Assembly (NCBI RefSeq): GCF_006864365.1
Contig: NZ_QHLJ01000004.1
Coordinates: 1-64,000, forward strand
Direction of reading: 5' to 3'
Length of the DNA: 64,000 nucleotides
From: Campylobacter sp. MIT 99-7217
GTDB lineage: Bacteria; Campylobacterota; Campylobacteria; Campylobacterales; Campylobacteraceae
Translations under genes and position numbers: made by a program
The notes under the pieces: model-generated
Databases searched by the model: none
What the model saw: the letters and a program-made list of their open reading frames with translations, nothing else
Told to the model about the DNA's origin: nothing
Shown: piece by piece, positions 37,456 to 47,447 of the stretch
Position numbering within the stretch: the stretch's first letter is position 1
How the letters are laid out: each line of letters begins with the position of its first letter

Positions 37456-38735
37456 TCATCAAGCTTGATCAAGGCTTTATCACAGATAATTCTTTAGAAT
37501 GCAATGAAAATGCGTATTTTGTAAAAACAAAGCAAAATTTAGCCTTTTGCGAACAAGCAAATCAAAAAAAAGCCAAACTTATCGATCTTAAAGAATGCAA
37601 AAAACTTCTAAACATTGATGAAAATATAAAAATCATCGGCATAACAGGCACAAATGGCAAGACAACAACAGCAAATTTGATCTATTTTGTCCTACAAAAA
37701 CTTGGTTTTAAAGTTGCTATGTGTGGCACAAGAGGAGCTTTTATCAATGGTCAAATTTTAGATGAAAAAGGCTTAACCACTTCACCTATCTTAAAAACCC
37801 TAGAGTATTTGCAAGCTGCAAGCAAAGAAAGATGCGAGTTTTTTATAATGGAAGTAAGCTCGCATGCTCTGGTGCAAGATCGCATAGAAGCACTAAGCTT
37901 TGTGGCAAAAATCTTTACAAATTTAACTCAGGATCATTTAGATTTTCATAAAAGTTTTGAAAACTATAAAAAGGCTAAGGAAAGTTTTTTTACTGATGAG
38001 AGCTTAAAAATCATCAACAAAGACGCTATAGCCATTCATCACAATCCCAAAAACACTATCTTTTACGGCATAAAAACTGAGGCTAATTATCATATCAAAA
38101 AATACGATTTAAGCACTCAAATCAAAGCTATCTTAGAATTTCAAAACAAAGAATACGAACTTAACTCTCATCTTGTAGGGCTTTTCAATCTTTACAACCT
38201 CCTTGCTTGTTTTGCTTGCATAAATGAGCTTGTAAAGCCCAAAATAGAAGATTTACTTCAGGCTTTATCTCAGTTTCAAGGGGTTGAGGGCAGGGTTGAG
38301 CTTGTGGCAAAAAATGTGATCGTGGATTTTGCTCATACTCCTGATGGGATAGAAAAAGTTTTGCAAGCTTTAAACTATAAGCCTTTGATCGTTGTTTTTG
38401 GTGCAGGTGGAGATAGAGACAAAACCAAGCGTCCCCTAATGGCAAAGGCTGTTAAAAAATTTGCAAAAACCATGATCATCACAAGTGATAATCCAAGAAG
38501 CGAAGATCCTCTTGAGATCATCAAAGATATTAGCTCAGGTATCAAGCAAGATGAAAGCGTTTTTACTGAGGTAGATAGGAAAAAGGCTATACAAAAGGCT
38601 TTAGAACTTCAAAAAAATGACGATTTTGTTGTGATCTTGGGTAAGGGAGATGAAACTTATCAAGAAATCAAAGGCATTAAGTATCCTTTTAGCGATAAGA
38701 TAGTGGTCAAAGAGCTATTAGGAATAACATGCTAA
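37452..38735 (+). CDS. murE: UDP-N-acetylmuramoyl-tripeptide synthetase (meso-DAP ligase)
   Basis: MurE adds the third residue (meso-diaminopimelate in Gram-negatives) to the peptidoglycan precursor. ATP-binding [16 protein letters not shown] lies near residue 63. [15 protein letters not shown] and DNPRSEDP are also present, the last being the DNPR motif selecting diaminopimelate. The 427-residue length is short for MurE because the N-terminal domain is reduced, as I recall for Campylobacter. Confidence 0.92.
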   Translation: MIIKLDQGFITDNSLECNENAYFVKTKQNLAFCEQANQKKAKLIDLKECKKLLNIDENIKIIGITGTNGKTTTANLIYFVLQKLGFKVAMCGTRGAFINGQILDEKGLTTSPILKTLEYLQAASKERCEFFIMEVSSHALVQDRIEALSFVAKIFTNLTQDHLDFHKSFENYKKAKESFFTDESLKIINKDAIAIHHNPKNTIFYGIKTEANYHIKKYDLSTQIKAILEFQNKEYELNSHLVGLFNLYNLLACFACINELVKPKIEDLLQALSQFQGVEGRVELVAKNVIVDFAHTPDGIEKVLQALNYKPLIVVFGAGGDRDKTKRPLMAKAVKKFAKTMIITSDNPRSEDPLEIIKDISSGIKQDESVFTEVDRKKAIQKALELQKNDDFVVILGKGDETYQEIKGIKYPFSDKIVVKELLGITC

Positions 38736-38770
38736 AATAAAACTTTTCATAAATTTAAAGAGGTAGTATA

Positions 38771-39073
38771 ATGTTTGAAAATCTTGATTTTTCTAAAATG
38801 AATGAGTTTTTATCTAAGGCTGAAGAACAGGCAAAGGAATTTGAAGAAGAGCTTGGCAAAAGAGAATTTAGTGCTAAAAGTGGGGCTGGACTTGTACAAG
38901 TTAGCGCAAATGGAAAAGGCGAAATCATCGATGTTAATATCGATAATAGCTTACTTGAAGATAAAGAATCTTTACAAATTTTACTCATTTCAGCGATCAA
39001 TGATGTTTTAAGTATGGTTGCTCAAAATAAACAATCAATGGTAAGCAATATCTTTGGAGGATTAAAATCATGA
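38771..39073 (+). CDS. YbaB/EbfC-family nucleoid-associated protein
   Basis: The 100-residue protein has the family layout: an N-terminal coiled coil (MNEFLSKAEEQAKEFEEEL), then VQVSANGKGEIIDVNID, then a C-terminal helix. Such dimers bind DNA with little sequence preference. It overlaps the next gene by four bases. Confidence 0.85.
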   Translation: MFENLDFSKMNEFLSKAEEQAKEFEEELGKREFSAKSGAGLVQVSANGKGEIIDVNIDNSLLEDKESLQILLISAINDVLSMVAQNKQSMVSNIFGGLKS

Positions 39074-40173
39074 GAATTTTTATAAGCTTAGTACTTTTAA
39101 GTAGCTTTATTTTTGCCATAGAAAGACCAAGACAAGAAGATTATGCGGCTTGTTTTGAAAAAAATAAAGCAAGCATTTTAGTTTATGAGGGTATGCAAGC
39201 CTTTGCTTTGAGCGAAAATTTGCTTGCTGTGCTTAAAACACCTAATCAAAAACTTAACAAATATGTAAAATACGATCCTTTCTTAAATTTATATCTTGTT
39301 CGAACTGATTTTAGTTTATTTCCAACAAAAACAAATGATGAACAAAATTTAACACGCAACGACTGGGTAGGCATACCTGATGCTAATCAAGCCTACATAG
39401 GACATTTAAAATACCTTGCTCAAAATATCCACGAAAGAGATAGGGTTGATTTTCAAACCAAGGTTGGACAGCTTGACGATTGTTGTTGCTTGATGATAGG
39501 TATTTCTTTAGAAAATGGTGCTTTTATAGGAAACCGCTATTTAAACCACTTTAAAAAATACAATGATGTGTATTGGGGCGATATAGGCGTTGATTTTGCT
39601 CTAAGAGATAACAAAATTTATGTGCAAAATGTCCGCAATAATGGACAATTTTTAATTAATGATGAAATCGTGAGTGTTGATGATAAAAACTACAACGATA
39701 TACGCTTACTTAATGAAAAAATCCTCTTTTCAGATAGAGATAGCACGCTATATTTCAAGGTTTTAAGGGATAATCATGATGTTAATATCTCAACCCGTGT
39801 TTTTGCTAAAAATTTAAACGAAGCGAGCTTGCAAAATTTTGGCACAAGCTTTAATGCAAGAAATGATAAGCCAAAGCCAGCAAATCCCAACTACCGCACA
39901 AGTTTAGGTTTAAGTATCACTCCAGCCTTAGTTGTAAGTCGTGTTGAACCCGGATCAAAAGCCGCTCTTGCAGGCTTTATGGTGGGAGATAAAATTTTAA
40001 GGCTCAATAACCAAGAAGTAAGAACCTTACAAAGCTTACAAGGCTTACTTGCGGCTGGAAATCAATTTGATGTTTTGATCGCAAGAAAAAATACTAATCT
40101 ACCTGTGGCAAATAAACAAAATCAAAGCTCAGGCGATGGAATCTTTCAGTTTTTCATAAGGCTTACAAAGTGA
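39070..40173 (+). CDS. pflC: PflC-like periplasmic PDZ protein (inactive HtrA-type, flagellar disk)
   Basis: The 367-residue exported protein has a signal peptide ending near IFA, a degenerate trypsin-like region (about 40-260) without a GNSGGP serine motif, and a PDZ domain near 285-350 (VVSRVEPGSKAALAGFMVGDKI). By position it matches C. jejuni Cj1643, reported, as I recall, as PflC, a component of the flagellar motor's periplasmic disk derived from an HtrA protease. A CCC cluster occurs near residue 139. It overlaps ybaB and ispA. Confidence 0.7.
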   Translation: MRIFISLVLLSSFIFAIERPRQEDYAACFEKNKASILVYEGMQAFALSENLLAVLKTPNQKLNKYVKYDPFLNLYLVRTDFSLFPTKTNDEQNLTRNDWVGIPDANQAYIGHLKYLAQNIHERDRVDFQTKVGQLDDCCCLMIGISLENGAFIGNRYLNHFKKYNDVYWGDIGVDFALRDNKIYVQNVRNNGQFLINDEIVSVDDKNYNDIRLLNEKILFSDRDSTLYFKVLRDNHDVNISTRVFAKNLNEASLQNFGTSFNARNDKPKPANPNYRTSLGLSITPALVVSRVEPGSKAALAGFMVGDKILRLNNQEVRTLQSLQGLLAAGNQFDVLIARKNTNLPVANKQNQSSGDGIFQFFIRLTK

Positions 40174-41015
40174 GCTTAGAGCAAAGCTTTCAAGAGTATT
40201 TAAAAGCAAATTTACCAAGTGTTCAAAGCTTTCACCCCTTTTTTAACGAGGCTTTGTCAAATATGTTGCTTGCTGGGGGCAAGCACTTTCGTGCAAAGCT
40301 TCTTTTAAGCGTTGTTACTCATCTTAAGCCAAGCGAATTTAAAAAAGCACTTCAAATCGCATTAGCTTTGGAGTGCATTCATACTTATTCGCTCATTCAT
40401 GATGATTTACCAGCTATGGATAATGCTGATTTTAGAAGAGGAAAGCCTACACTTCACAAGCTTTATGATGAAACAACGGCGATTTTAGTAGGCGATGCCT
40501 TAAATACCGAAGCTTTTTTGCTCATTGCTAAAAGCGAATTTAAAGATGAGATCAAAACAAGGCTTAGTGAAATTTTAGCCTTTAATGCTGGGCTTCATGG
40601 TATGGTTTTGGGTCAGGCTATTGATTGTTTTTTTGAGGGCAAGAGGCTAAATTTAGAAGAGCTTGAGTTTTTGCACCTGCACAAAACGGCAAGGCTTATT
40701 GCTGCGAGCTTGGAAATGGGTGCTATAATTTGCGAGCTTGAAAATAAGCAATGCAAAAGCTTGTATGAATTTGGCTTAAAGCTTGGTTTGCTTTTTCAAA
40801 TAAATGATGATATTATCGATTTTTTAGGCGATGAAAAAAGTGCTGGAAAGCCCACAAAACACGACACGCAAAAAAATTCTTTCGTAAATTTACTCGGCAT
40901 AGAAAATGCCCTAAAAAGCAAAGAAAAACTTAGTTTAGAATGTGAAAATTTACTTCTTGATTTTGATGAAAAGCTTGCGTTTGAGCTTAAAAATTTAATG
41001 CAAAAATACTTATAA
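40170..41015 (+). CDS. ispA: farnesyl/geranyl diphosphate synthase
   Basis: The 281-residue prenyltransferase makes C15 diphosphate for undecaprenyl and quinone tails. The first aspartate-rich motif is HDDLPAMDNADFRRGKPT, and the second is INDDIIDF. The start codon is GTG at 40170, overlapping the TGA of the upstream gene (GTGA), so start and stop are coupled. Confidence 0.93.
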   Translation: MSLEQSFQEYLKANLPSVQSFHPFFNEALSNMLLAGGKHFRAKLLLSVVTHLKPSEFKKALQIALALECIHTYSLIHDDLPAMDNADFRRGKPTLHKLYDETTAILVGDALNTEAFLLIAKSEFKDEIKTRLSEILAFNAGLHGMVLGQAIDCFFEGKRLNLEELEFLHLHKTARLIAASLEMGAIICELENKQCKSLYEFGLKLGLLFQINDDIIDFLGDEKSAGKPTKHDTQKNSFVNLLGIENALKSKEKLSLECENLLLDFDEKLAFELKNLMQKYL

Positions 41016-41026
41016 AGGACATGAAA

Positions 41027-42928
41027 ATGAATAAAGCCTTGCTAAAAAAACAAGCTGATACCTTGAGATTTTTAAGTGCAGATATGGTGCAAAGGGCAAA
41101 TTCAGGACACCCGGGTGCTCCGCTTGGCTTGGCTGATATTATGAGCGTTTTAAGTTATCATTTAAAACACAATCCCAAAAATCCAACATGGCTAAACCGA
41201 GATCGCTTCGTGCTTTCAGGCGGACATGCAAGTTCTTTGCTTTATGGCTTTTTGCACTTAAGTGGCTATGATTTAAGTCTTGATGATCTTAAGGATTTTA
41301 GAAAACTTCATTCTAAAACTCCCGGACACCCAGAAATCACCACGCCCGGAGTTGAAATCGCCACAGGTCCGCTAGGACAAGGTATAGCCAATGCAGTAGG
41401 CTTTGCCATGGCGGCAAAAAAGGCTGAGAACTTGCTAGGAAGCGATTTGATCGATCATAAGGTGTATTGTTTGTGCGGAGATGGAGACTTAGAAGAGGGA
41501 ATTTCTTATGAGGCTTGTTCTTTGGCTGGGCTTCATCATTTAAATAATCTCATCATCATTTATGATAGCAATGAAATTTCCATAGAAGGAAAGGTTCAAA
41601 TCGCCTTTAATGAAGATATAAAAATGCGTTTTGAAGCACAGGGTTTTGAGGTCTTTAAGATCAATGGGCATGATTATGATGAGATTAATGAGGCTTTAGA
41701 GCGGGCTAAAAAAAGCTCTAAGCCAAGTTTGATCATCGCGAAAACGACTATCGCAAAAGGAGCTGGCAAGCTTGAGGGAAGCCACCACTCACACGGCGCA
41801 CCCTTAGGAGAAGAAATCATCAAAGAAGCTAAGAAAAATGCAGGCTTTGATGAAAATGAGCAATTTTTTATCAGCGAGGAAGTAAAATTTGCCTTTCAAA
41901 GTGCTGTAGAGCTTGGGGATTTAGCACAGGCAAAATGGGATAAAAAGCTTGAGCAATCAGGCAAAAAAGAGTTTTTAAACAAGCTTTTAAATCCAAATTT
42001 TAAGAAGCTTGTTTTGCCTGATTTTAAAGGTAAAGATATAGCAACTAGAGATAGTAACGGCGAAATCATCAACGCGCTTGCCACTCAGCTTGAGGGTTTT
42101 TTAGGCGGAAGTGCTGATTTAGCACCGTCTAATAAAACCGAGCTTAAGGGGCTTGGCGATTTTGTCGAGGGAAAAAATTTACATTTTGGCATAAGAGAAC
42201 ATGCTATGGCAGCCATTAACAATGCCTTTGCAAGATATGGAATTTTCCTACCTTTTTCGGCAACTTTTTTCATTTTTAGCGAGTATTTAAAACCTGCTGC
42301 AAGGATAGCTGCCTTGATGAAAATCAAGCATTTTTTCATCTTTACGCACGATAGCATAGGAGTTGGAGAGGATGGACCAACACATCAGCCTATAGAACAA
42401 CTTAGCACCTTTAGAGCCATGCCAAATTTCCTTACCTTTCGCCCTGCTGATGGCAACGAAAATGCCAAAGCTTGGCAGGTGGCTTTAAATGCCGATGTTC
42501 CAAGTGCTTTTGTGCTTTCACGCCAAAAGCTTAAAGCCTTAGATGAGGGCGTTTTTGGAGATGTTGAAAATGGAGCGTATTTGCTCAAAGAAAGCAAAGA
42601 GCCTAAATTTAGCCTGCTTGCAAGCGGTAGCGAGGTGAGCCTTTGTCTTGGGGTGGCAAAAGAGCTTGAAAAGCAAAATCTGCCTTGTAATGTCATTTCC
42701 ATGCCTTGTTATGAGCTTTTTGAAAAACAAAGCAAGGAGTATAAACAAAGGCTTTTAAAGGGCAAGGTGATAGGCGTTGAGGCTGCAAATTCAAAAGAGC
42801 TTTTTCAATTTTGCGACGCCGTTTATGGTATTTCAAGCTTTGGCGAAAGTGGCAAGGATAAAGATGTGTTCGAGCATTTTGGTTTTAGTGTTTCAAAACT
42901 GCTTGAGTTTGTGCTTAAAAACTCATGA
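41027..42928 (+). CDS. tkt: transketolase
   Basis: The thiamine-diphosphate enzyme of the non-oxidative pentose phosphate pathway. Blocks seen are ANSGHPGAPLGLADIM, GDGDLEEGISYEA for cofactor binding, and HFGIREHAMAAI followed by DSIGVGEDGPTHQP. I prefer the ATG at 41027 because AAGGA sits seven bases before it (633 residues); the ATG at 41021 has only one base of spacing. It works with transaldolase at 8,728, and glucose entering through Zwf can feed this pathway. Confidence 0.94.
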   Translation: MNKALLKKQADTLRFLSADMVQRANSGHPGAPLGLADIMSVLSYHLKHNPKNPTWLNRDRFVLSGGHASSLLYGFLHLSGYDLSLDDLKDFRKLHSKTPGHPEITTPGVEIATGPLGQGIANAVGFAMAAKKAENLLGSDLIDHKVYCLCGDGDLEEGISYEACSLAGLHHLNNLIIIYDSNEISIEGKVQIAFNEDIKMRFEAQGFEVFKINGHDYDEINEALERAKKSSKPSLIIAKTTIAKGAGKLEGSHHSHGAPLGEEIIKEAKKNAGFDENEQFFISEEVKFAFQSAVELGDLAQAKWDKKLEQSGKKEFLNKLLNPNFKKLVLPDFKGKDIATRDSNGEIINALATQLEGFLGGSADLAPSNKTELKGLGDFVEGKNLHFGIREHAMAAINNAFARYGIFLPFSATFFIFSEYLKPAARIAALMKIKHFFIFTHDSIGVGEDGPTHQPIEQLSTFRAMPNFLTFRPADGNENAKAWQVALNADVPSAFVLSRQKLKALDEGVFGDVENGAYLLKESKEPKFSLLASGSEVSLCLGVAKELEKQNLPCNVISMPCYELFEKQSKEYKQRLLKGKVIGVEAANSKELFQFCDAVYGISSFGESGKDKDVFEHFGFSVSKLLEFVLKNS

Positions 42929-44034
42929 ATGAACTTATCTTTCAAACAGAAGAACAAGGCGTAAGAGCTTTAGTTTGTGGTGTTTGGGATAAAAACTCTG
43001 TGAGTGGTTTTGAACAAAAGCCTTTTAAGAGTGATTATAAAAGGCTTATTTTTGATTTTTCAAGGCTTGAGCATATCGATACAGCTGGCATTAGGTATTT
43101 TCTAGCCTTACAATATGATCTGCAAAAACTAGGTATTGAGGTAAAAAGGGAATACTTAAAGCCAAATTTTCAAACCCTTTTTGACCTGTGTGAGAAAAAT
43201 TATCTTAGGATACTTCCTGCAAAAAAAGGCTTAACAAGGATAAATTTCTTTGTTTATATAGGCGAACAAACCCTAAAAGCTCTTGCGATTTTTAAAAGAT
43301 TTTTGATCTTTGTAGGTATGATTTTTACTGAGTTTTTTCATTATTTTAAGCACCCTAGAGACTTTCGTTTTATTTCCTTTTTGTATCACATACAACATAG
43401 TGCTTTAAATGCAAGCGGTATTATCGTGATCACTTCTTTACTTGTGGGCGTCGTTTTGGCTTACCAAGCAGCCTATCAACTGGCTCAATTTGGTGCAAAT
43501 ATACTCATCGTTGATCTAGTGGGCATAGCAGCAACAAGAGAAATCGCTCCTTTAATCGCTGCTATAGTTATCGCTGGACGCAGTGCAAGTTCTTACACAG
43601 CACAAATTGGCGTGATGAAAATCACAGATGAAATCGCTGCTATGAACACCATGGGCTTTTCATCAGCAAGATTTGTGATCATGCCTAGGATCATGGCTTT
43701 AGCTTTAGCTATGCCCTTGATCGTTGCTTTGGCTGATGGGATAAGCATTTTTGGAGGCATGCTTGTAGCTCAGTTTAGCTTAGATGTAAATTTTGTTGAA
43801 TTTATAAGAAGATTCAAAGAAGCTGTTGCACTTAAGCATATCATCATAGGACTTATAAAAGCTCCTGTTTTTGGCTTTTTGATCGCAACTATAGCTTGTT
43901 TTAGGGGCTTTGAGGTCAAAGATACCACTGAAAGCATTGGAATTTATACGACAAAAAGCGTTGTGGAAGCGATTTTTTGGGTGATCGCCTTTGATGCTTT
44001 ATTTTCTATCTTTTTAACCCAATTAGGAATTTAA
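42925..44034 (+). CDS. MlaE-type lipid ABC transporter permease with STAS domain
   Basis: The 369-residue protein starts with a STAS-like domain (FDFSRLEHIDTAGIRYFLAL near residue 45), followed by the MlaE permease domain from about 150, including LVGIAATREIAPLIAAIVIAG. The STAS part takes the place of a separate MlaB. From memory this is iamB (Cj1646), part of the invasion-associated marker locus. It overlaps tkt by four bases and touches the ATPase gene directly. Confidence 0.85.
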   Translation: MNELIFQTEEQGVRALVCGVWDKNSVSGFEQKPFKSDYKRLIFDFSRLEHIDTAGIRYFLALQYDLQKLGIEVKREYLKPNFQTLFDLCEKNYLRILPAKKGLTRINFFVYIGEQTLKALAIFKRFLIFVGMIFTEFFHYFKHPRDFRFISFLYHIQHSALNASGIIVITSLLVGVVLAYQAAYQLAQFGANILIVDLVGIAATREIAPLIAAIVIAGRSASSYTAQIGVMKITDEIAAMNTMGFSSARFVIMPRIMALALAMPLIVALADGISIFGGMLVAQFSLDVNFVEFIRRFKEAVALKHIIIGLIKAPVFGFLIATIACFRGFEVKDTTESIGIYTTKSVVEAIFWVIAFDALFSIFLTQLGI

Positions 44035-44760
44035 ATGCCCGTGATTAAAGCAAAAGAAATTTTTACTCGTTTTGATACAAAAAGTATCCATGAGGGAGTG
44101 AGCTTTGAAGTTAATGAAAATGAAATTTTTGGTATTTTAGGTGGAAGTGGAAGCGGTAAATCCGTGCTTTTAAAACAAATGCTTTTGCTTGAGCATTTTG
44201 ATAAGGGCGAATATGAAATTTTTGGAAAAAAACTTAGAAATATTAAAGAAAAAGACGCTCTAGAGCTTAGGAAGCAATGGGGAGTTGTTTTTCAGTTTGG
44301 TGCTTTGTTTAGTTTTTTTAGTGTTTTTGAAAATATAGCCATTCCCTTAAAAGAATATACAAATTTGAGCCAAAACTCTATCAAAGAACTTGTGATGATG
44401 AAGCTTAAAATGGCTGGTCTTAATGAAAATGTCGCTTCTTTGTATCCAAGTGAGCTTAGTGGGGGTATGGTTAAAAGAGTGGCTATTGCTAGGGCTTTAG
44501 CACTTGATAGTCGCTTGCTTTTTTTGGACGAACCAACTTCCGGGCTTGATCCTTACAGCTCGCGTGAATTTGATGAGCTGGTTTTAAAACTTAAACTTGG
44601 CTTTAAACTAAGCATAGTTCTTGTAACTCACGATAAAGAAAGCATGAGAGCCTTACTTGATCGCTTCATCATCTTGGAAAATAAAAAAGTAGGTTTTTAT
44701 GGCACGAAAGAGGAGTTACAAAGTCAAAATCAAAGACTTTATGAGAAATTTATGGAGTAG
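44035..44760 (+). CDS. MlaF-type ABC transporter ATPase
   Basis: The 241-residue ATPase has Walker A GGSGSGKS at 36-43, the signature LSGGMVKRVAIARAL (the GGM form typical of MlaF), and Walker B LLFLDEPTSGLDP. With the permease and the MlaD-type protein it would move phospholipids between the membranes. It corresponds from memory to iamA (Cj1647). Confidence 0.9.
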   Translation: MPVIKAKEIFTRFDTKSIHEGVSFEVNENEIFGILGGSGSGKSVLLKQMLLLEHFDKGEYEIFGKKLRNIKEKDALELRKQWGVVFQFGALFSFFSVFENIAIPLKEYTNLSQNSIKELVMMKLKMAGLNENVASLYPSELSGGMVKRVAIARALALDSRLLFLDEPTSGLDPYSSREFDELVLKLKLGFKLSIVLVTHDKESMRALLDRFIILENKKVGFYGTKEELQSQNQRLYEKFME

Positions 44761-44762
44761 AT

Positions 44763-45584
44763 ATGGAAAATAAGGCAAATTATTTATCAGTTGGTATTTT
44801 TGTTTTTACACTCTTTTTTGCGATCATGTTTGTCGTGGTATGGATAGGAGGCTTTTCTCACAAAAATGACTTTGATTATTATCAAATTTACACTAAAGAA
44901 TCAGTATCTGGACTTGGACTTAAAGCTCCTGTAAGACTCTTAGGGGTTGAAGTTGGAAGTGTTGAAGAAATTGATATACATGCAAAAGATGGCATAGGAG
45001 TACGCATTCTTATCAAAATCGCTGAGGGTACTCCTATCACTCAAAGCACTTATGCAACTTTGCAACTTCAAGGCATCACGGGTCTTAAATTTATAGAGCT
45101 TGCAAATACAGATAGCAATAATACAACCCTACTTCAAACAAGCAAAAAAAATCCCGCAACTATACAATCTAAAGAAAGCTTATTTGCAACCCTAAACAAA
45201 CAAAGCGATAAGCTCTTTAGCCTTATACAAACAGCAGATCAGAGCTTTAGAGCCATTTTAAATGAGGATAATCTCAAAAATATCGCTCTTATCTTAGAAA
45301 ATGCAGCAAGTTTTTTTGAAAAACTCAATCAAAATTCAGACATCATGATAAAATCAGGAGAAAAGGTATATTCTATGGCTAGCTCAGTTGAAATTGCCGC
45401 TGATAAAGTAGGAAAACTTGTTGATGATTATGATGATTTAAAATATCAAATTTCAGATAGCATAGAACTTCTTAAAAATCTTCTTATACAAAGTAATGAA
45501 TTTCTTTCAGAAATCAAAGAAAGCCCTTCTAATTTGCTATTTAAAAGCACAAAAAATAAACCTGCTCCCGGAGAGAAAAAATGA
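44763..45584 (+). CDS. MlaD/MCE-domain substrate-binding protein
   Basis: The 273-residue protein has one N-terminal membrane segment (about 6-30) and an MCE domain. YQIYTKESVSGLGLKAPVRLLGVEVGSVEEI is shown here only in part: the SVSGLGLKAPVRLLGVEVG element near residue 48 is the family hallmark. A long helical C-terminal region follows, probably coiled coil forming the hexameric tube. It overlaps the next gene by four bases. Confidence 0.85.
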   Translation: MENKANYLSVGIFVFTLFFAIMFVVVWIGGFSHKNDFDYYQIYTKESVSGLGLKAPVRLLGVEVGSVEEIDIHAKDGIGVRILIKIAEGTPITQSTYATLQLQGITGLKFIELANTDSNNTTLLQTSKKNPATIQSKESLFATLNKQSDKLFSLIQTADQSFRAILNEDNLKNIALILENAASFFEKLNQNSDIMIKSGEKVYSMASSVEIAADKVGKLVDDYDDLKYQISDSIELLKNLLIQSNEFLSEIKESPSNLLFKSTKNKPAPGEKK

Positions 45585-46168
45585 AATATTATATTTTGAT
45601 TGCATTATTAAGTTTTGCGTTTAGTGCATGTTCTTTAAAGCCTGAAGCTGAGGCTGCACCAACTATCATTAACCTCAGTCCAAATTTATCCTCTATAAAA
45701 TTTAAAACGAACAAAAGTATAAAAATAGCCCTTCCTCAAAGCACCTTTTATCTAAGAAGCACAAAAATAGCCTTTATTAAAAATCAAGAATTTGGGACAT
45801 ATGCTAATCACCGTTTTCAAAACTCTCCAAATGATCTTATCTTCACACTACTTTCTAACAATCTTGAAAAAGCTCAGCTTTTTAAGGCGGTAACAAATGC
45901 TAATTTTATCAAAACCGATTTGCTTTTGGAAAGTAGAATTTATGCTTTTGAACAAATTTTTGAAGATGATTTGAGTTATGTAAAAATAGAGCTTGGATTA
46001 AATTTGATTGATTTAAAGGCTCAAAGCTTGATCGCAAATAAGTATTTTGCTTATAAAATTCCTCTCAAGCAAAATGATGAAAACGCTCTTGCAAATGCCT
46101 TTGAGGAAGCTTTGAGCTTATTTTTAAAAGATGTGTTGATTTGGTGTAAGCAAAGTTTAGAAAAATAA
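45581..46168 (+). CDS. lipoprotein of the Mla-like transporter (MlaC/ABC-associated)
   Basis: The 195-residue protein has a lipoprotein signal with lipobox FSAC, cysteine near residue 17. The rest resembles the ABC-type transport auxiliary lipoproteins that accompany MCE clusters (PqiC-like): an early strand with KIALPQSTFYLRSTKIAFI and a final helix. It is the last gene of the transporter cluster. Assignment rests mainly on context and the lipobox. Confidence 0.75.
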   Translation: MKYYILIALLSFAFSACSLKPEAEAAPTIINLSPNLSSIKFKTNKSIKIALPQSTFYLRSTKIAFIKNQEFGTYANHRFQNSPNDLIFTLLSNNLEKAQLFKAVTNANFIKTDLLLESRIYAFEQIFEDDLSYVKIELGLNLIDLKAQSLIANKYFAYKIPLKQNDENALANAFEEALSLFLKDVLIWCKQSLEK

Positions 46169-46223
46169 ATTTGGAACACTATTTGCTTTATTCTTTCATA
46201 AATATATTTTGAAAGGATTGAAA

Positions 46224-46730
46224 ATGAGCAAGGAGCTTGAAATTTTCAAAAAACATTTGGGTGAAGTAGAAGGCAAAAGTGAGTTTAAAGCAAAGCAGTT
46301 TTGTTCTCAAATTAGCGATGCAAATGATTTTATCGGTGCTTTGCAAATTTTGGATTTAAATTTAAAAAAGGTCTTAAAAAATCTCAACGAACATTTAGCA
46401 AGTGCTGATTTGGTTGATGAAAATCAAAAAAGAATGCTTGATGTGCAAGCTTCTCAGCTTATCCAAACTTGTTCTTTCATGGGAGAAAATCTCTATGATA
46501 GCTCATTTAAGGTCAGTGTTGGTAATGAAAGCTTTAGTTTTGAAATACAAAATCCCTTGCTTGTGCTTGAACATGATGATTTTTCAGGGGTTATCAGCTA
46601 TATAGAGGACAAAAGAGAAGAAATCGCTTCCTTGCTTGTTAATCTTGCTACGGCTATCACGCTTAACACCCCAATTGAAAGCCTAGGTAGCTTTGACACT
46701 CAAATGGATTATAAGTCCTTATTTCGTTAA
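46224..46730 (+). CDS. conserved protein of unknown function
   Basis: A 168-residue soluble, largely helical protein with no recognised domain. The ATG at 46224 has AGGA seven bases upstream; an in-frame TTG at 46209 is less likely. It lies 55 bases after the transporter lipoprotein and converges on ung. From memory it corresponds to Cj1650, widespread in Campylobacter but uncharacterised to my knowledge. Confidence 0.6.
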   Translation: MSKELEIFKKHLGEVEGKSEFKAKQFCSQISDANDFIGALQILDLNLKKVLKNLNEHLASADLVDENQKRMLDVQASQLIQTCSFMGENLYDSSFKVSVGNESFSFEIQNPLLVLEHDDFSGVISYIEDKREEIASLLVNLATAITLNTPIESLGSFDTQMDYKSLFR

Positions 46731-46750
46731 AAATGATAGGCTTTGATCTT

Positions 46751-47446
46751 TTAGATCGAGCCTTCTAAATCCCAATCAATAGGGCTTTTTCCTAAGCTTT
46801 GTAAGATTTCATTACTTTTTGAAAAATGCTTACAACCCAAAAAGCCCGTTCTAGCCAAAGGACTTGGGTGTGCTGCTTCTAGGATAAAATGCTTTTTTTC
46901 ATCAATAAGGCTTTTTTTAGCACGAGCAAAATTACCCCAAAGTAAAAAGATCAAATTTTCTTTTTCATCGCTGAGTTTTTTTATCACAGCATCGCTAAAT
47001 TCTTGCCAGCCCCAAGAAGCACAGCTTGCAGGCTCATTTGCCTTAACGCTAAGTATAGAATTTAAAAGCAAAACGCCCTGCTTTGCCCACTTGCTCAAAT
47101 CCCCATTCAAGCTTGCTTTTATACCCAAATCAAGCTCAAGTTCTTTAAAGATATTTTTTAAGCTTGGAGGCACTTTTATGCCACTTGGCACGGAAAAACT
47201 TAGTCCCATGGCTTGATTTGGCTGATGATAAGGATCTTGTCCTAAAAGCACTATTTTAAGTGAATTTAAGGGGGTAAGATTAAAGGCGTTAAAAGTAAGT
47301 TTTGCAGGAGGATAAAGCATAAAACCTTGTTTTAAAGCACTGATATAATTTTGCTTGATCTGCACAAAATAAGGCTTTAAAAACTCATCTTTTAAAAAGG
47401 CTTTCCAATCATCGCTAATTAAAATTTGATCTAAATTGATTTGCAT
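46751..47446 (-). CDS. ung: uracil-DNA glycosylase
   Basis: Ung excises uracil from DNA. The water-activating motif is LLGQDPYH (Asp71), and the second motif is AAHPSPLA near residue 190. Length is 231 residues. It lies at the end of the molybdate operon, one base after modC, though its role is unrelated. Confidence 0.95.
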   Translation of the reverse strand: MQINLDQILISDDWKAFLKDEFLKPYFVQIKQNYISALKQGFMLYPPAKLTFNAFNLTPLNSLKIVLLGQDPYHQPNQAMGLSFSVPSGIKVPPSLKNIFKELELDLGIKASLNGDLSKWAKQGVLLLNSILSVKANEPASCASWGWQEFSDAVIKKLSDEKENLIFLLWGNFARAKKSLIDEKKHFILEAAHPSPLARTGFLGCKHFSKSNEILQSLGKSPIDWDLEGSI

Positions 47447-47447
47447 T

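Noticed and set aside
46745-46770. Bidirectional terminator between Cj1650-like gene and ung
   Set aside because: The imperfect repeat around GATC overlaps the ung stop and lacks a T-run on either side.
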